Below are positions 1 through 10,799 of a stretch of DNA of 64,000 nt, one piece after another. Within the stretch, counting starts at the first letter, position 1, and each line of letters begins with the position of its first letter. A program made the position numbers and the translations under genes. Under the pieces are notes generated by a model, which made no database searches, had not been told where the DNA came from, and was given only the letters and a program-made list of their open reading frames with translations. This stretch comes from Sweltsa coloradensis. Taxonomy: Eukaryota; Arthropoda; Insecta; Plecoptera; Chloroperlidae. The stretch lies in assembly GCA_024449915.1 (NCBI GenBank), contig JAMZAV010000447.1, positions 124,001 through 188,000 on the forward strand. Direction: 5' to 3'.

Positions 1-454
1 GATATTCTAATGTAATCCAAAGAAACCTTAAAGTTAAATCGATTAGATACAGTTTTGTTATCCAAGATCGTCGATTAAATCAGAATAGTTAATAGCAATC
101 AAATGTGAATTTAGCAAATTTATTGTATTGAATTTTAGCTGATGAAGTAAATAATAATGTCAGATTCAACTATTCTGCGACGATCTAGCAACAGTTGTAC
201 TCCAAACTTGTAAAAAGTCGGATGATTCTCACTTCAATTTCCCGTGTTTAAAAACTTTTCTAATATTGAAAGTAACTCTTCGCGCGTCTTTGTTTGAATC
301 TTGCTGAGTGAGTTTTGTTTATGGCACTTCCGGTTCGAGTGGTTAATTCGGGTTTGTTCAAAAGATCAATGGACCTGGTTTATTTCCCTGTCCAAGAGAC
401 AATGTGAGCTGCTTTTAACGCGGCATCTCTCTAATGTTGTTGCCAAGGAGGCAC
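1..454. other. AT-rich noncoding DNA
   Basis: No reading frame or repeat of note is visible. The phrase GATCGTCGATT at about 67-77 recurs at about 494-504 in the tRNA-like segment that follows, so a second decayed copy of the same element may lie here. Confidence 0.5.
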
Positions 455-525
455 AAGTGGCTAAGCGTTAGCATACGAGTTTCTTGATCCAAAGATCGTC
501 GATTTAAATCCAGCAATATGTAATG
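455..525 (+). mobile_element. tRNA-like SINE fragment
   Basis: The stretch carries a pol III A-box-like TGGCTAAGCGTTAGCA followed about 35 bases later by GATTTAAATCC, a decayed B box (expected GGTTCAAATCC). Spacing fits a tRNA-derived SINE head. No acceptor stem is visible, so it is not a working tRNA gene. The body family is not assigned. Confidence 0.35.
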
Positions 526-1172
526 CAAGCTAAAGGCATATTAGGCAAAATTTCAATGGTAAGATCTAGATCATTTCCTAAAAGAAACATACTTCGAGCA
601 TTCACTCTTAATTCTCGCGACCTTAAAATTATGTAATAGAGACAACGTTTACCTACCAACTGTTCAATTTAAAAATGTATATTAAACATACAACTCAAAA
701 CTACATATTTTAAAATGTATGCCTGTATTATAGAATTAATAAATTACTTGTCCCTTTCAAAATTCTTAAACTCTCAGTTAAACACACGAGCTAACTAAAA
801 TATTTTGTTCGTTCAAGGTTTAAATCTAAACCTAAGTTTTCGTTATCTTTGAAAACTCCGAGAGATAGAGGGGTGAACGGTTGGGAAGGGGGGGGGGCGA
901 GGGGGAATGAAGTGGCGGTTTTCTTTTTGATTTAAAATAAAATAAATAAATTCGTATTTAGAGTGTACCCACTCGGTCACAGAACTGATTCAGTGGAGGA
1001 CACAATTTTAAAATCAGAATCTGGGACTTCAGACAAGTAAATAGTGTCATATTTGCCTTTATTTTGAACATCGTTATCATCGGATGGTTAAATAAAACCG
1101 TTGCTAAACGAACCATCATGAATCCGCCCTCTCGAAGTGGAAGTGAACTGTAGACGTCCAAGTGGTCTTTAC
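526..1172. other. noncoding DNA
   Basis: AT-rich sequence with a G run at about 888-897. Short reading frames here have no coding character. Confidence 0.5.
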
Positions 1173-1244
1173 ACATTTCCCCTCCAGACTACATTTCCCC
1201 TCCAGACTACATTTCCCCTCCAGACTACATTTCCCCTCCAGTCT
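1173..1244. repeat. 18-base tandem repeat, four units
   Basis: Four consecutive units of ACATTTCCCCTCCAGACT begin at 1173, 1191, 1209 and 1227. The first three are identical and the last differs at one base (GTCT for GACT). Near-identity of units means recent expansion by slippage or unequal exchange. Confidence 0.97.
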
Positions 1245-3597
1245 CGGCTGCCGTGAGGACGACACTCGCTCATCCGAGGAACTGAGCGACGAACATTCGT
1301 CAGTTGGAAGTGTGGGAAACTTAATATTATCTTGCTCTTAGGGGGAGGTGGCGCTCTCGTCCAGACGAACACTATTTCACTAGGCGCCGGGCACTGACAC
1401 ACCCCAGCACACACACACACACACACATTCAAAGACTAGACCCTTCCTGCAGCCATGAATCATTACTTTTAAATACAGTGTGTGTAATTACTAATAAAGG
1501 ATAAATGTATGCCCCAACCAAAGCAAATTTCCATATTAATTATAAAAAAATGCAGATGTATTTTGTTGCTTTTATACCTGTTCGGTAGATTCTAAATACT
1601 TAAAAAAACAAATATATTGTTATTTATTCATAGAGCCGAAAATCATTAAATGAGCAAAAAATGCGACTGAAATTGAATGGGAATTTTTAAATGTGGTATA
1701 ATGAGCAATAAGCATGTTTGCTTTTACCCAAGAATTATAAACATAAACATTTTTGAGGTGAAATGTTAACGTTAAGTTTGTACATACTATATCGTTATTC
1801 AGTAAATTTGTTACATTTTTAAAATTTTTAATAAAGAAAAATAGCGTTTTGTAATTTTTTAAATGATTGAAATTGTGATAATTTGTGTTATTGAAGCACC
1901 CCTACAATGTGCGTATCTATGTAATACTTCTGCACTCAGGAATCGGTCCCGTAAAATATAAATACCAACCAATACGTTTATTTTATTTTTTCCTAAGTTA
2001 TTTTAATAAATCGGACACGATTTGATTATAAAGTTATACCCTCAACTTTAATATCCTTTACTAGTTTGCTTTTGAAATTTTTAACGGAATAATTAAAAAC
2101 AAATTGCAAATCAAAATGTAAATGGAAGATTCGTCTAGGAGTAAAAAAAAGTTTAACATCGCTATGTAAAACCGTAGGGGAAAGTTTTTCTATTACAGCG
2201 AAGTTTTTAGCCTGGAGATTTTAGAGTTTTCTCGGTACGAAGTTAAAAGTGTGTAAAGAGAAAGGGCGTGTGATATCACCCTTCTGACATAGGAAATTTA
2301 TAAACTTTATCTCAGGGTGAAACTTCTAGAATACGTTAACATATTATATACGCATTAAAATGAAATGTGCAGAGTCATGACAATGCATAACCATCTTCTC
2401 ATTACCGATTTTATAGAATTTTTGAATTTTTGCATCGTTCAGTATGACCCAATACTATACCTATAGAATATATTTAGGATATTTCCCATTCCACCATGGC
2501 TGGCTTTGGAGTTTCAAAAATTGTTATTATCTGTAACATATAATATGTTGATCTTCAATTTTCATTCAAACATTTTTCCCACTTATGGACACAATTATGA
2601 CTTATCAATTACATTTTTTTTTAAATTGACCTCAAGTCTCCTAAAAGTTAACTATTAGTTACTTTGGATGCCAGAACTGTACATTGTTATAAGTTGTCCA
2701 TTAATAGTAAAAAAGATAAAATCATCGCAATCGCAACTAATAAATTCAGTCCACTTTAACATGTACATGCCAATAGATTATAATAAAATAAAATATTTAA
2801 GTGCAGCGATTAGCATTGTTAAAGTAGTCTCTTTTAATGTAGCAATTTCAAGATTTTCAGAATAAATTGAGAGTTAAAGTAATAGAATTTTTTGTAGGGA
2901 AGTAAGTAATTAACTTTTGAAGGTTTAGTGACAAATAGCCATCAATCATACAAATTTCAAAACAAATAATATAATTGGATTACTTAAGAAAGTAAGTGCC
3001 AAATCAATAATGAATCATACACATTTCTAAACTAAATGTGCACTTAGTTTGCAATTGAATGTAATCCTGCATCTTTTCCCAAGAACCCACATTGTACTTT
3101 AGATTTTAGAACAACTAATCCTCGAAGCTTTACAAAAACCCTTCACTAAAAATAAAACAATAAAACTCATTCGACTCCAGAGCTTTGGAGAGTCTCGAAA
3201 ACACATTAAAACACTCATTCATTTCTCGAAACATTTCCAATATAACAGCTCCACCGGTCGCTGTCGCAAGCACATTTGCAATTCAAAACTAGTTCGAAAA
3301 AAAGGGCGGAATTTATATCAAAACAGAATAATAAAAACGTGTGTTATAAAACATGTACATCGTAACTCAAATTATAAACCCATTTTACAACGATGAGACT
3401 TCATACAAAGACCGCATTTCCGATTGAATACTGAATACAAGGAACCCCCTAGCTTATTAAAAGACCAGAAACTTTGGTTAAAGTTCCTGAAACGATGAAG
3501 CTAATGGGAATAACTTGTTCATGGACTAAAAGATGATCGAAGTTTTGATGTTACAACGACAACTTCCGATCGATCGCCTTAGGTAGATGAGCGCACG
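1245..3597. other. noncoding DNA with a short CA microsatellite
   Basis: About 2.3 kb of AT-rich sequence. The only structure seen is a (CA)n run at about 1408-1428. No convincing exon or transposon was found. Confidence 0.5.
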
Positions 3598-3690
3598 GGT
3601 TTTAATTCAAACCCCAACCGGGACTCGAACCCAGTTTTGTAAGGGACATGGTTTCGAATATCATCACTGATGCCAATTTATAGTTAATAC
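3598..3690 (-). mobile_element. tRNA-like SINE fragment
   Basis: Read on the minus strand, GGGTTCGAGTCCCGG (3618-3632) is a good pol III B box, with TGGCATCAGTGATG as a plausible A box about 40-50 bases upstream in that orientation. Acceptor-stem pairing is not evident, so a SINE or tRNA pseudogene is more likely than a tRNA gene. Confidence 0.4.
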
Positions 3691-4929
3691 TTAGCGTGCG
3701 TGTGTGTGAGGACAGTTGGAAGGATATGTCCAACTATTTTCAAGGACAATACTAGAATTAAATTAAACAAAAAAAAATTATAGTACAACTCAATTATTGT
3801 TAAACATTAGGAAAATTTGTGGGTTAACAAACTAAGTTGAAGCATTTTTTAATTGTTCCTTCCATTTGATGAACATGGGATTTTGTAAGTTCCGCGAAAG
3901 TCCGCTAGGAGATGTAACTTGAACGTATCTTGATGGCAGGGTATCGATCTCTTAACCCCTAGTGAACGCAGATCAGGATAGGGGTAATCGTTGTCTCCAA
4001 GAAGAATCTGTCCACAGGGAATACTTTTCAATTAATTAGTTCAACGTCTTCAAACCAAGGTCAAAATAAGATAGTTAATAGCAGTTTAGTATTGGTTTTT
4101 GATATCTAAATTGAATTTGATTGGATTGTGCTTAAATTAGTGGAGATGGAAAACTTTCTATCAAAGAAAAAAAAGACAGAACTTAAAATTTTACATATTT
4201 AAATTAAGTGGTTTTGTCCTTATTTCAACAGTTTCTCAGTATTCCGAATAAGGAAGCAAGCAATAAGAGCGGATTAAAAAGTGCCTTTTTATTCGAAGTC
4301 TGAAGGGAATTGCCTTCATAGCATTAAGGAATATTTTATGATATCCTTCTTTTGTAGAAGAGCAAATGTTAATATTTTGAGCGTCGAAAATGTTGTATAA
4401 TCGGTAGCAACGTGAAATGTGAGCAACCACAAACAACTATTTCAAATGGCGTGCTCCCGTTGGTCTGCATCAAACTCACTTACCAATTTCATGTCTCTCT
4501 CACATTCACTGTTCCATTGGGATAGTTGAAAGGCGCATAAAGTTAGATTAGTTGTTGAATACCATTAAAATACAGTAGTGCGTACAATGTGTCTATTAAT
4601 TGTATTCAAAAGTTTGGACATTGTGGACGTTTGACAATGAAGCCGAATTGTTTCATGAAACTGGCCATCGAGTTTTCAACGCAGGAAGTTTCAACCAATG
4701 AGCGTACTCGAATAAGCGTTTTCTATGCGGTCCGCGCTTCCCTTTCACTCTCTTGATTTTACTCCGTGTTCAATAACTGCTACCCAGACATCTATACCAT
4801 GCTAACTTTTAGTCACAGACATATTGGTGGAGAGGTTAATGAAATAAGAAAACAATGTGTTACGTCCTAACTTTGAGACGGGAATACACGTTGACCAAGA
4901 ACAACGTCAAAAAGCATTTTACATGACGA
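3691..4929. other. noncoding DNA
   Basis: No supported feature seen; short frames only. Confidence 0.5.
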
Positions 4930-5140
4930 TACCCTAATTGCAAAACCTCGTATCTGTATTTGTTGAAGAATTGCTATGCAACATTGCAAAGCTGGTTAAA
5001 ATGACTCTAATTATCAAAAACCGCATATTCATAGCGTTACAATTTAATATAAGACATTAAACCTGAATACAAAAACCTTAATCTGCTGTTTTCGATTATT
5101 TCTACAGCAAATGCAGATACGAGGTTTTACAATTAGGGTA
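4930..5140. mobile_element. Tc1/mariner-type MITE with TA flanks
   Basis: Terminal inverted repeats of 31 bases start CCCTAATTGCAAAACC (4932-4962) and are mirrored at 5108-5138, with two mismatches by eye. The element, 207 bases long, is flanked on both sides by TA (4930-4931 and 5139-5140), the target duplication expected for Tc1/mariner relatives. The interior has no reading frame, so it is non-autonomous. The flanking CGA/TCG also pair, which may be chance. Confidence 0.85.
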
Positions 5141-5880
5141 TCGATAAACAATTAATAAAAATAAAAAAATAAAATATTTTGCAGGTAGTTTCGCCATGTT
5201 CGAATACTTAAAAGCTTAACGTTCCGATACGACTGTTAATACCATCATCTGAGATATAATTAAAATATTTGACTCCTAAAATATTTCGGTCTGTGAAAGC
5301 ATAAAGTGCGCAAAGATAAAGATGTTATTTAGTGTATAATCCTCCCGTCTTAAATATATCGGCCATGTAAGGTAGGGTAGTAGTAGGGTAAAGTAGGCGT
5401 GTTCTATGCCTAGGACGCTCTAGGCCGAGGAAAGCGTCACGACGTCTATTACCATCTCAACAAGTCTCTCTCTATCTCGTTTCCACCACTCCAGACTCCA
5501 CTTGACTTAGCTGAAGGACAGGGTCGAGGCCTGTCACGTGATTAGCAATGCTCAGTTCACTTCCTACACAATGCCAGGCTTTGTCACCGCGATATGGGAA
5601 ACACTTTAACAACTAGCCAGACAATAAGGAGTAAATACGAATCTTGAGACGGGTTAAGAAGAAATAAGCTGTTGCTGTTGATTCTCGATTGTCTTGCACA
5701 AGGAATGATTAAACTATGACACGAAATGTTTCCTTCAACAAAACATTTTAAAACTATTCTTCCTTGTTTTATTTTTCATTGTCTTTACAAAGGAGGACGA
5801 TATGATAAGAGTAGGATAGAGAAACTTTACACAATTAAAAAAAAATCAAAATTCAATAAAATAGCCTCAAATTTAGAAAG
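5141..5880. other. noncoding DNA, GC-richer at 5340-5600
   Basis: 5340-5600 is more GC-balanced than its surroundings and contains a CT-rich run, but no frame or repeat was recognised. It may be a regulatory or conserved block; this is only a composition observation. Confidence 0.4.
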
Positions 5881-6012
5881 AGAGTGCGATTCCCGCCGCA
5901 GGCAAAAGTCTCAAAATATAAAATTTAACTTAAATCCATCAAAACCTGGGTTAGGAATGTGAAAAACGTGCCTTTGAGCCGTTCAAGCAACGAAGCACAT
6001 AATAAAATTGTA
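5881..6012 (+). mobile_element. SINE-B, 5'-truncated copy
   Basis: Begins at GCGATTCCCGCCGCAGGC, the B-box end of a tRNA-like head, and continues into a body that matches the copy at 17335-17515, ending in the shared GCACATAATAAAATT. The A box is missing. The common tail at two distant places shows this is a dispersed family. Confidence 0.6.
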
Positions 6013-6534
6013 CACGATTATTTCATATTGTTATACTGTTTATACAGATTGACGGGTTGACGGGTTGGCCATTATTCGCTCTTCGATGGCATCTGTTTAA
6101 ACAGAGTTGGTTGGGTCCGCATGAAAAGTAAAGCAATCAGTTCTGAGACTTGGTGTATGGACGCGAAATTCGTTTTTAATATTTAATTTTAATTTTAATC
6201 ATCGAGGCAATAGAGAGCATTTTAATCCGATATTTTTCTCTCGAACTTCTTGGAAGATTGTAATAGACGGAATTTTGAATGCCCCGAGGAAAATTGTTCA
6301 AAATTCGATTCGGGGTCCGTATATTTCCGTCAAACACATCTATTCGTCTAATACACGAACTAATTTCGAAGATTTCCCTGGATACCTAGCCCGTGCAGAA
6401 CGGCGTGCCATGGTCCAACCCGCTTCTCTTTATTAGAAAATGGCCGACATGAATTGGGTCTTAGGGAAATCTACCCCACTGTTTCGCGTCCCCCCTCTGT
6501 TGGAGTTTGTTTGCTCATGGTACCATAGGTAGCT
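6013..6534. other. noncoding DNA
   Basis: 6063-6115 resembles sequence at about 17152-17210 and 17615-17690 (all share a phrase like TTGGYCATTRTTCGCTC, then GGGTTGG), so it may be a further short repeat or an extension of SINE-B. 6200-6360 is a GC-balanced unique block with TAATCC-type homeodomain words; no function is claimed. Confidence 0.35.
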
Positions 6535-6625
6535 TAAAAAAACGCTGTACTCTGATTGAGGAGGTTGTAGGTTTGATACCAACAAACGGTTTTCAGTAGT
6601 TCTATCTTAGTCAAGTTAAGTTTCC
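6535..6625 (+). mobile_element. degenerate SINE-A head
   Basis: TAGCTTAAAAAAACGCTGT, ACTCTGATTGAGGAGG and GTAGGTTTGATACC line up with the tRNA-like head of SINE-A (compare 7541-7605), then decay. The body is barely recognisable. Confidence 0.35.
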
Positions 6626-7540
6626 ATATAAAATGAGGGTGTGAACAGCGCATTAAATCCTACAATGAAAACAAGCCGAAATATAGTGAAGTGAATAGTG
6701 GGCTACTAAATAGTATTAACTTCCTGTTAAGAAAAGTATGTGTCCTGGAAATGTAGGCTTATATCTCTTGAAATTATATGTATACATTAATTTTGTGTAA
6801 TTTGAGAGTATCGAGAACATTTATTTAGCTTCATTTATTTTATTTTTGTAGCTCAATGGCAGTGTATTGTTTTATTACTGTTAATTATCTATGGTTTTAT
6901 AATCGAACTACATAAACGATTAACTATTTCAAAATCGTTTCAGTTTTGTGTTACATAACTAATGTTTAATCATTGTAAAACTACAATAAAATCCAAAACC
7001 TTATTATGTAGGGCCTATGTAGGATAATTGTGGCGTGCGAAGATGAAAGAAAAGAACGGATACTACTGAACGCTTGTAAGAGTATGATGGAGCTATCTCA
7101 GAAGATTACCAACCATCAAACCGCCTCGTTACTTTAAATCCACCCGTTGTGGTTTAAAAGCAACGCCCCCCAAATCTCTAAAATCTCCGCTTACAGGACA
7201 GTCGGCAAACTGACATATATTTCATTTCACCGCCATCTAGATTATGTATGACGTTGATTAAGACGGCTGTGTCTTGACGGCGTGTTGCATAAATTACTGT
7301 TAGGCGTAGAGGTGGAATTAATAAGACATAAGCGGAGTGTTCGGAGATTTAGAGAGCATTACGAAAAGGCATTATTCTCCAAAGAAGGTCCATTAGATCT
7401 ACAGGCACAAACATAAAAACTTAAAATCGGAGTCCATTATCTAAAAATATATTTTATGGTGCATCAAAAATTTTCAATATTAATGTGAATGATTAAACAT
7501 GACAAATGCTGAATAAAAAACACTCACATTATTTCTAACG
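6626..7540. other. noncoding DNA
   Basis: No supported feature. A loose inverted similarity is visible between about 7175-7195 and 7330-7355 (CTCCGCTTA against TAAGCGGAG) and may mark an old hairpin element. Confidence 0.4.
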
Positions 7541-7735
7541 GTGTGAGCTTTAGTTTAAAGCGCGCGACTCTGATTAGGGAGGTCCAGGGTTCGAATCCCG
7601 TCGGGATCGCAAACCTGATCGGAGGTTTTTTTCCAAAAGTTTTCTCAGTCGTTAATGCGAATACTAAGGATTGAGTCCTCTTAAACAGCACTCGGACATC
7701 CCTTCACAATTGTCCTATCGCGTCCGCAACATAAC
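7541..7735 (+). mobile_element. SINE-A (tRNA-derived SINE)
   Basis: The tRNA-like head carries a B box GGTTCGAATCC (7588-7598) preceded by GCGCGCGACTCTGATTAGG. The body contains the family-diagnostic order seen in all copies: AACCTGATCGGAGG, a T-rich stretch, CAGTCGTTAATGCGAAT, GGATTGAGTCC, CTCGGACATCCCTTCACAATTG. The copy at 63676-63912 matches throughout. Its 3' end differs from the other copies. Pol III promoter motifs are present but the copy looks old. Confidence 0.8.
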
Positions 7736-8140
7736 TATTAGGCATATTGCATCATTAAACAGGTTTAAATTACACAACAAATATTATTATACACACATTT
7801 AAGGTAACTTATTCCATATTAAAACTATGTGTTGTTTCGTTTAATTTATTTTGAGGGCAACAGCTCTTACTTTAATTGAATTGTGTCCTTAATTCAAGGA
7901 ATCTTTTGAATAAAAGTAGATAATAAATATCTTACACCCAAAATAACTCATACACACAGGGTGTTACTCTATGTGGGCTTCTTTTTTTCTCAAGAGTATG
8001 TTCATGAGCAGTGGTGTATGTATTGTATTTTTATATTTCAAGGTTAATGGTTTAATGTATTTAAATAAATAATAAAATTTATTGAAGTAAAATTATTGAA
8101 TTGAAAGCCTGGCACATTCTAATGCAAAAAACTCGGTTTC
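7736..8140. other. noncoding DNA
   Basis: No supported feature seen. Confidence 0.5.
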
Positions 8141-8653
8141 AATAGCCTTGTTTACATGGAGGACTGGGTCCAGTACCGTACTGAAATTTAAGTACGGTTC
8201 CAATGTCCTTGAAGTGTTTACATGTCGAGTACCCAACTAGAACTGAACTGACATTCGGTGCAGCATCAACGCCATCTTACGGCGATTACTCAAAACATCA
8301 ACACCCTACTTTCATGTCATTTTCGTAGATATGGGTAGGATTAAAAGCCTAGACCTAGGCGTGGATGATCTACATTTGAAGTTGGAGCCCAACGAACAGA
8401 AGTTAAAAATAGATACAACATTTTAAAAATTATTTATTGACATTTGCAATTAGGCTGCATGTTTTTCAGTTCAGTTCCCTCTCAGGAAGCTGTTTACATG
8501 TGAGTACTCAGTACGGTATTTCGGTTCGGTCGCACCATTTCGTCGGACCGAACCCAACCGGTTCAGTACCTGATTTCATGTGTTTACATGTGGTACTGAG
8601 ACCAAAAACCGTACTCAACTCCGTACTCAGTCCTCCATGTAAACAAGGCTATT
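8141..8653. mobile_element. 513-base terminal-inverted-repeat element
   Basis: AATAGCCTTGTTTACATGG at 8141 is mirrored as CCATGTAAACAAGGCTATT ending at 8653, and the pairing continues through GAGGACTG/CAGTCCTC. Subterminal copies of GTTTACATG and GTACTCAGTACGGT-like words recur inside, giving the element a self-complementary look. There is no transposase frame. I could not find an unambiguous target duplication, so the superfamily is unassigned. Confidence 0.85.
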
Positions 8654-9996
8654 ATTATGATGAGAGATTTCTTCAAATCATCGTTTTGAGTTAAATAGAT
8701 ACTCAATCGGTGGGCATATTATTATATTTGGGAAAACTCGACATAATGCTATTTTGCACAGATAAAGTTTTTTCCATGCCTATTTACCACACATAAGAAT
8801 TGTATTTTAACATATTTGTTATACCTGTAATACATAATCTCCAATTAGAAGGGCAAGAAAACCCCGACATTTATAGATTTTGTGCGAATCAAAAATAGAT
8901 GCTACAAAAACAAATTTTTTTAGAATTAAAATTATTGTAATCACATAATATACACTCAATTTAACGCACCTCTAAATATAAAGTGATGTTTTCTTTGGAA
9001 ATCTGTGTAGGGTCAACTATCTTCTTACTTGTAATTACATTAACCGCCTGAAGAAGGTCACACGTCAAACGAATGCGAAGCCTTGAGTTGACATTCAAGC
9101 GCAGCAAGTTCTTCTACCCCACTAGACTTGATAGATGGGGTAGAAAGAACCCCCCCCCCCCCCCCTCCCCTCACTTACCTCTAAGGTGGACATCAAGGTC
9201 GGGAGGCACTCAAAGTAATGCAATCTAGATGCCGACGGTGAGTCAAGTTGTACGGCCAGGAGGGATCAATAATCTATTTACGATCCTTTATGACTTACAT
9301 GAACCAGTAATGGCACCGAAGTACCACACCGCAGCCACAAGGCGAGAAGGGCAGAGCTCTCACATTGATGGCCTATTGCAATCTATTAAGTACTGTACGT
9401 TGGACACATTTCACAAGATTGATTTACAAAGATACTGTTTTTGACTTGTTTTCCTAGAAAAATCATAGAGGTAATTTTGTAGGATGCTCTCTGTAGAGTA
9501 CACATGCGTTTTACCCACTGTGACCCTCTTCAGGGTGTAAATGTGAAGGGAATGTACAAGGAATGTTAACCTTTCATCTGTTTTACTTATTCATCAAACA
9601 AACATACCCACAAGAAATTTTGAATGATTTTTTAGTATTTTATATTTTTTCTGAAAAATTTGGATTTTGAATAATATGCTCTTTAATTTTCCACTTTGTT
9701 ATTTTTGTAAAGATTTGAGTTCAAGAACAAGCATCCTAATTTATATATTTATATTATATATATATATTTAAATGAAAATCTGGTACAAAATAGCTGTTAC
9801 TAATTTTTCATATTCATATAATTGTATTATTTTCAAATTACAATTTTATAGTTAAAAAAAAAATCGGACATGGCGTAAATATTATCCTATGTGAATGTAC
9901 GATAGTTATATGTGCTCATGAGCAGTGGGACTCAAACGTCCCGTCAGGCTTATGTATAGCTATCTCATCCATGTTTATGCTATACCACAATAAAAC
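8654..9996. other. noncoding DNA with poly-C tract
   Basis: Contains a C run at 9150-9166 and, just before it, a small hairpin TTCTACCCCA/TGGGGTAGAA (about 9112-9146). The GC-balanced stretch 9180-9440 has an open frame of 71 codons with no recognisable family; I do not call it. Confidence 0.45.
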
Positions 9997-10110
9997 TGAG
10001 GGACTCAATCCCACAATTCGTTATCAAGAACACCTTGGAAAAAACTTTGTTAGGATTGCCGGTGATGGGATTGGAATCCGTGACCTCCAGAATCAGAGTC
10101 GAATAAACTA
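9997..10110 (-). mobile_element. SINE-A fragment
   Basis: Minus-strand body and decayed tRNA head of SINE-A: GGGACTCAATCCC, then AGGATTGCCGGTGATGGG and TGGAATCCGTGACCTCC (remnant B box), then CAGAATCAGAGTCG. The 3' tail of the element is missing. Confidence 0.6.
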
Positions 10111-10445
10111 TCTCTGGTCATTTTGCAGCGTGGTGTACAACCAAGTTAAACTTACTTTTGAGTGAGCTCTATCTGAATATCCCACATTACCACCAGCTGG
10201 CTATAAATCTTCTAAAATACGTTCCGAACTCAAAAAATCTTTTCTCTCATATTATGATAGTATTGTTTGTTGCTTTTTATAACATTCTCTTTTTTATTTC
10301 CATAATGATATTTCATATTGTGAATGTGGTGACAGTTGAGGATGGAGAACAATGAAAGTAATCCACGGATTATGCGGGATCTAGTTCCACACGCTTATAA
10401 TCTGCATGTGCTACTAATGGCGGCTCTAGCGTGGAACTAGAAACA
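10111..10445. other. noncoding DNA with a small hairpin
   Basis: CTAGTTCCACACGC at about 10381 pairs with GCGTGGAACTAG ending about 10440, giving a stem with a loop of some 35 bases immediately before the GAC/GAT microsatellite. Confidence 0.5.
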
Positions 10446-10480
10446 TGACGACGACGACGACGACGACGATGACGACGATG

Positions 10481-10514
<34 letters not shown>
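10446..10514. repeat. (GAC)n-(GAT)n compound microsatellite
   Basis: About 23 trinucleotide units, GAC-rich on the left and GAT-rich on the right. It creates His-, Ser- and Asp-runs in different frames that are not genes. Family G is also GAC-rich, but the flanks here do not match that family. Confidence 0.95.
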
Positions 10515-10799
10515 GAATGTGTTAAAATCTTTGAATTGTACAATTTTGTATGTATTATACAGTGTATACAGGGAGAACGAGAATTTTTTTTTTCCAATTT
10601 TGGCATTTTGATCATCCACTTTTTAGTTCCACCAAAACACTAAATGTAGAAACTTGGTTGCACTTCTATTGAACAATAATGCTTGATACAGAAATATTTC
10701 AATTTAATATATCCTAAAACCATTTAAAATATTAGATTACTATTATAAACCAACCCTCAGTAGGTATGTGGACATTTAAAAAATATGTTCACTGATTTA
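10515..10799. other. noncoding DNA
   Basis: No supported feature seen. Confidence 0.5.

Noticed and set aside
9229..9444. 71-codon frame as a small gene
   Set aside because: Composition is mildly GC-rich, but there is no recognisable domain, splice context or repeat of codon signal.
10370..10619. Overlapping minus-strand frames rich in His, Arg or Ser
   Set aside because: They are translations of the GAC/GAT microsatellite in different frames and have no unique coding sequence.
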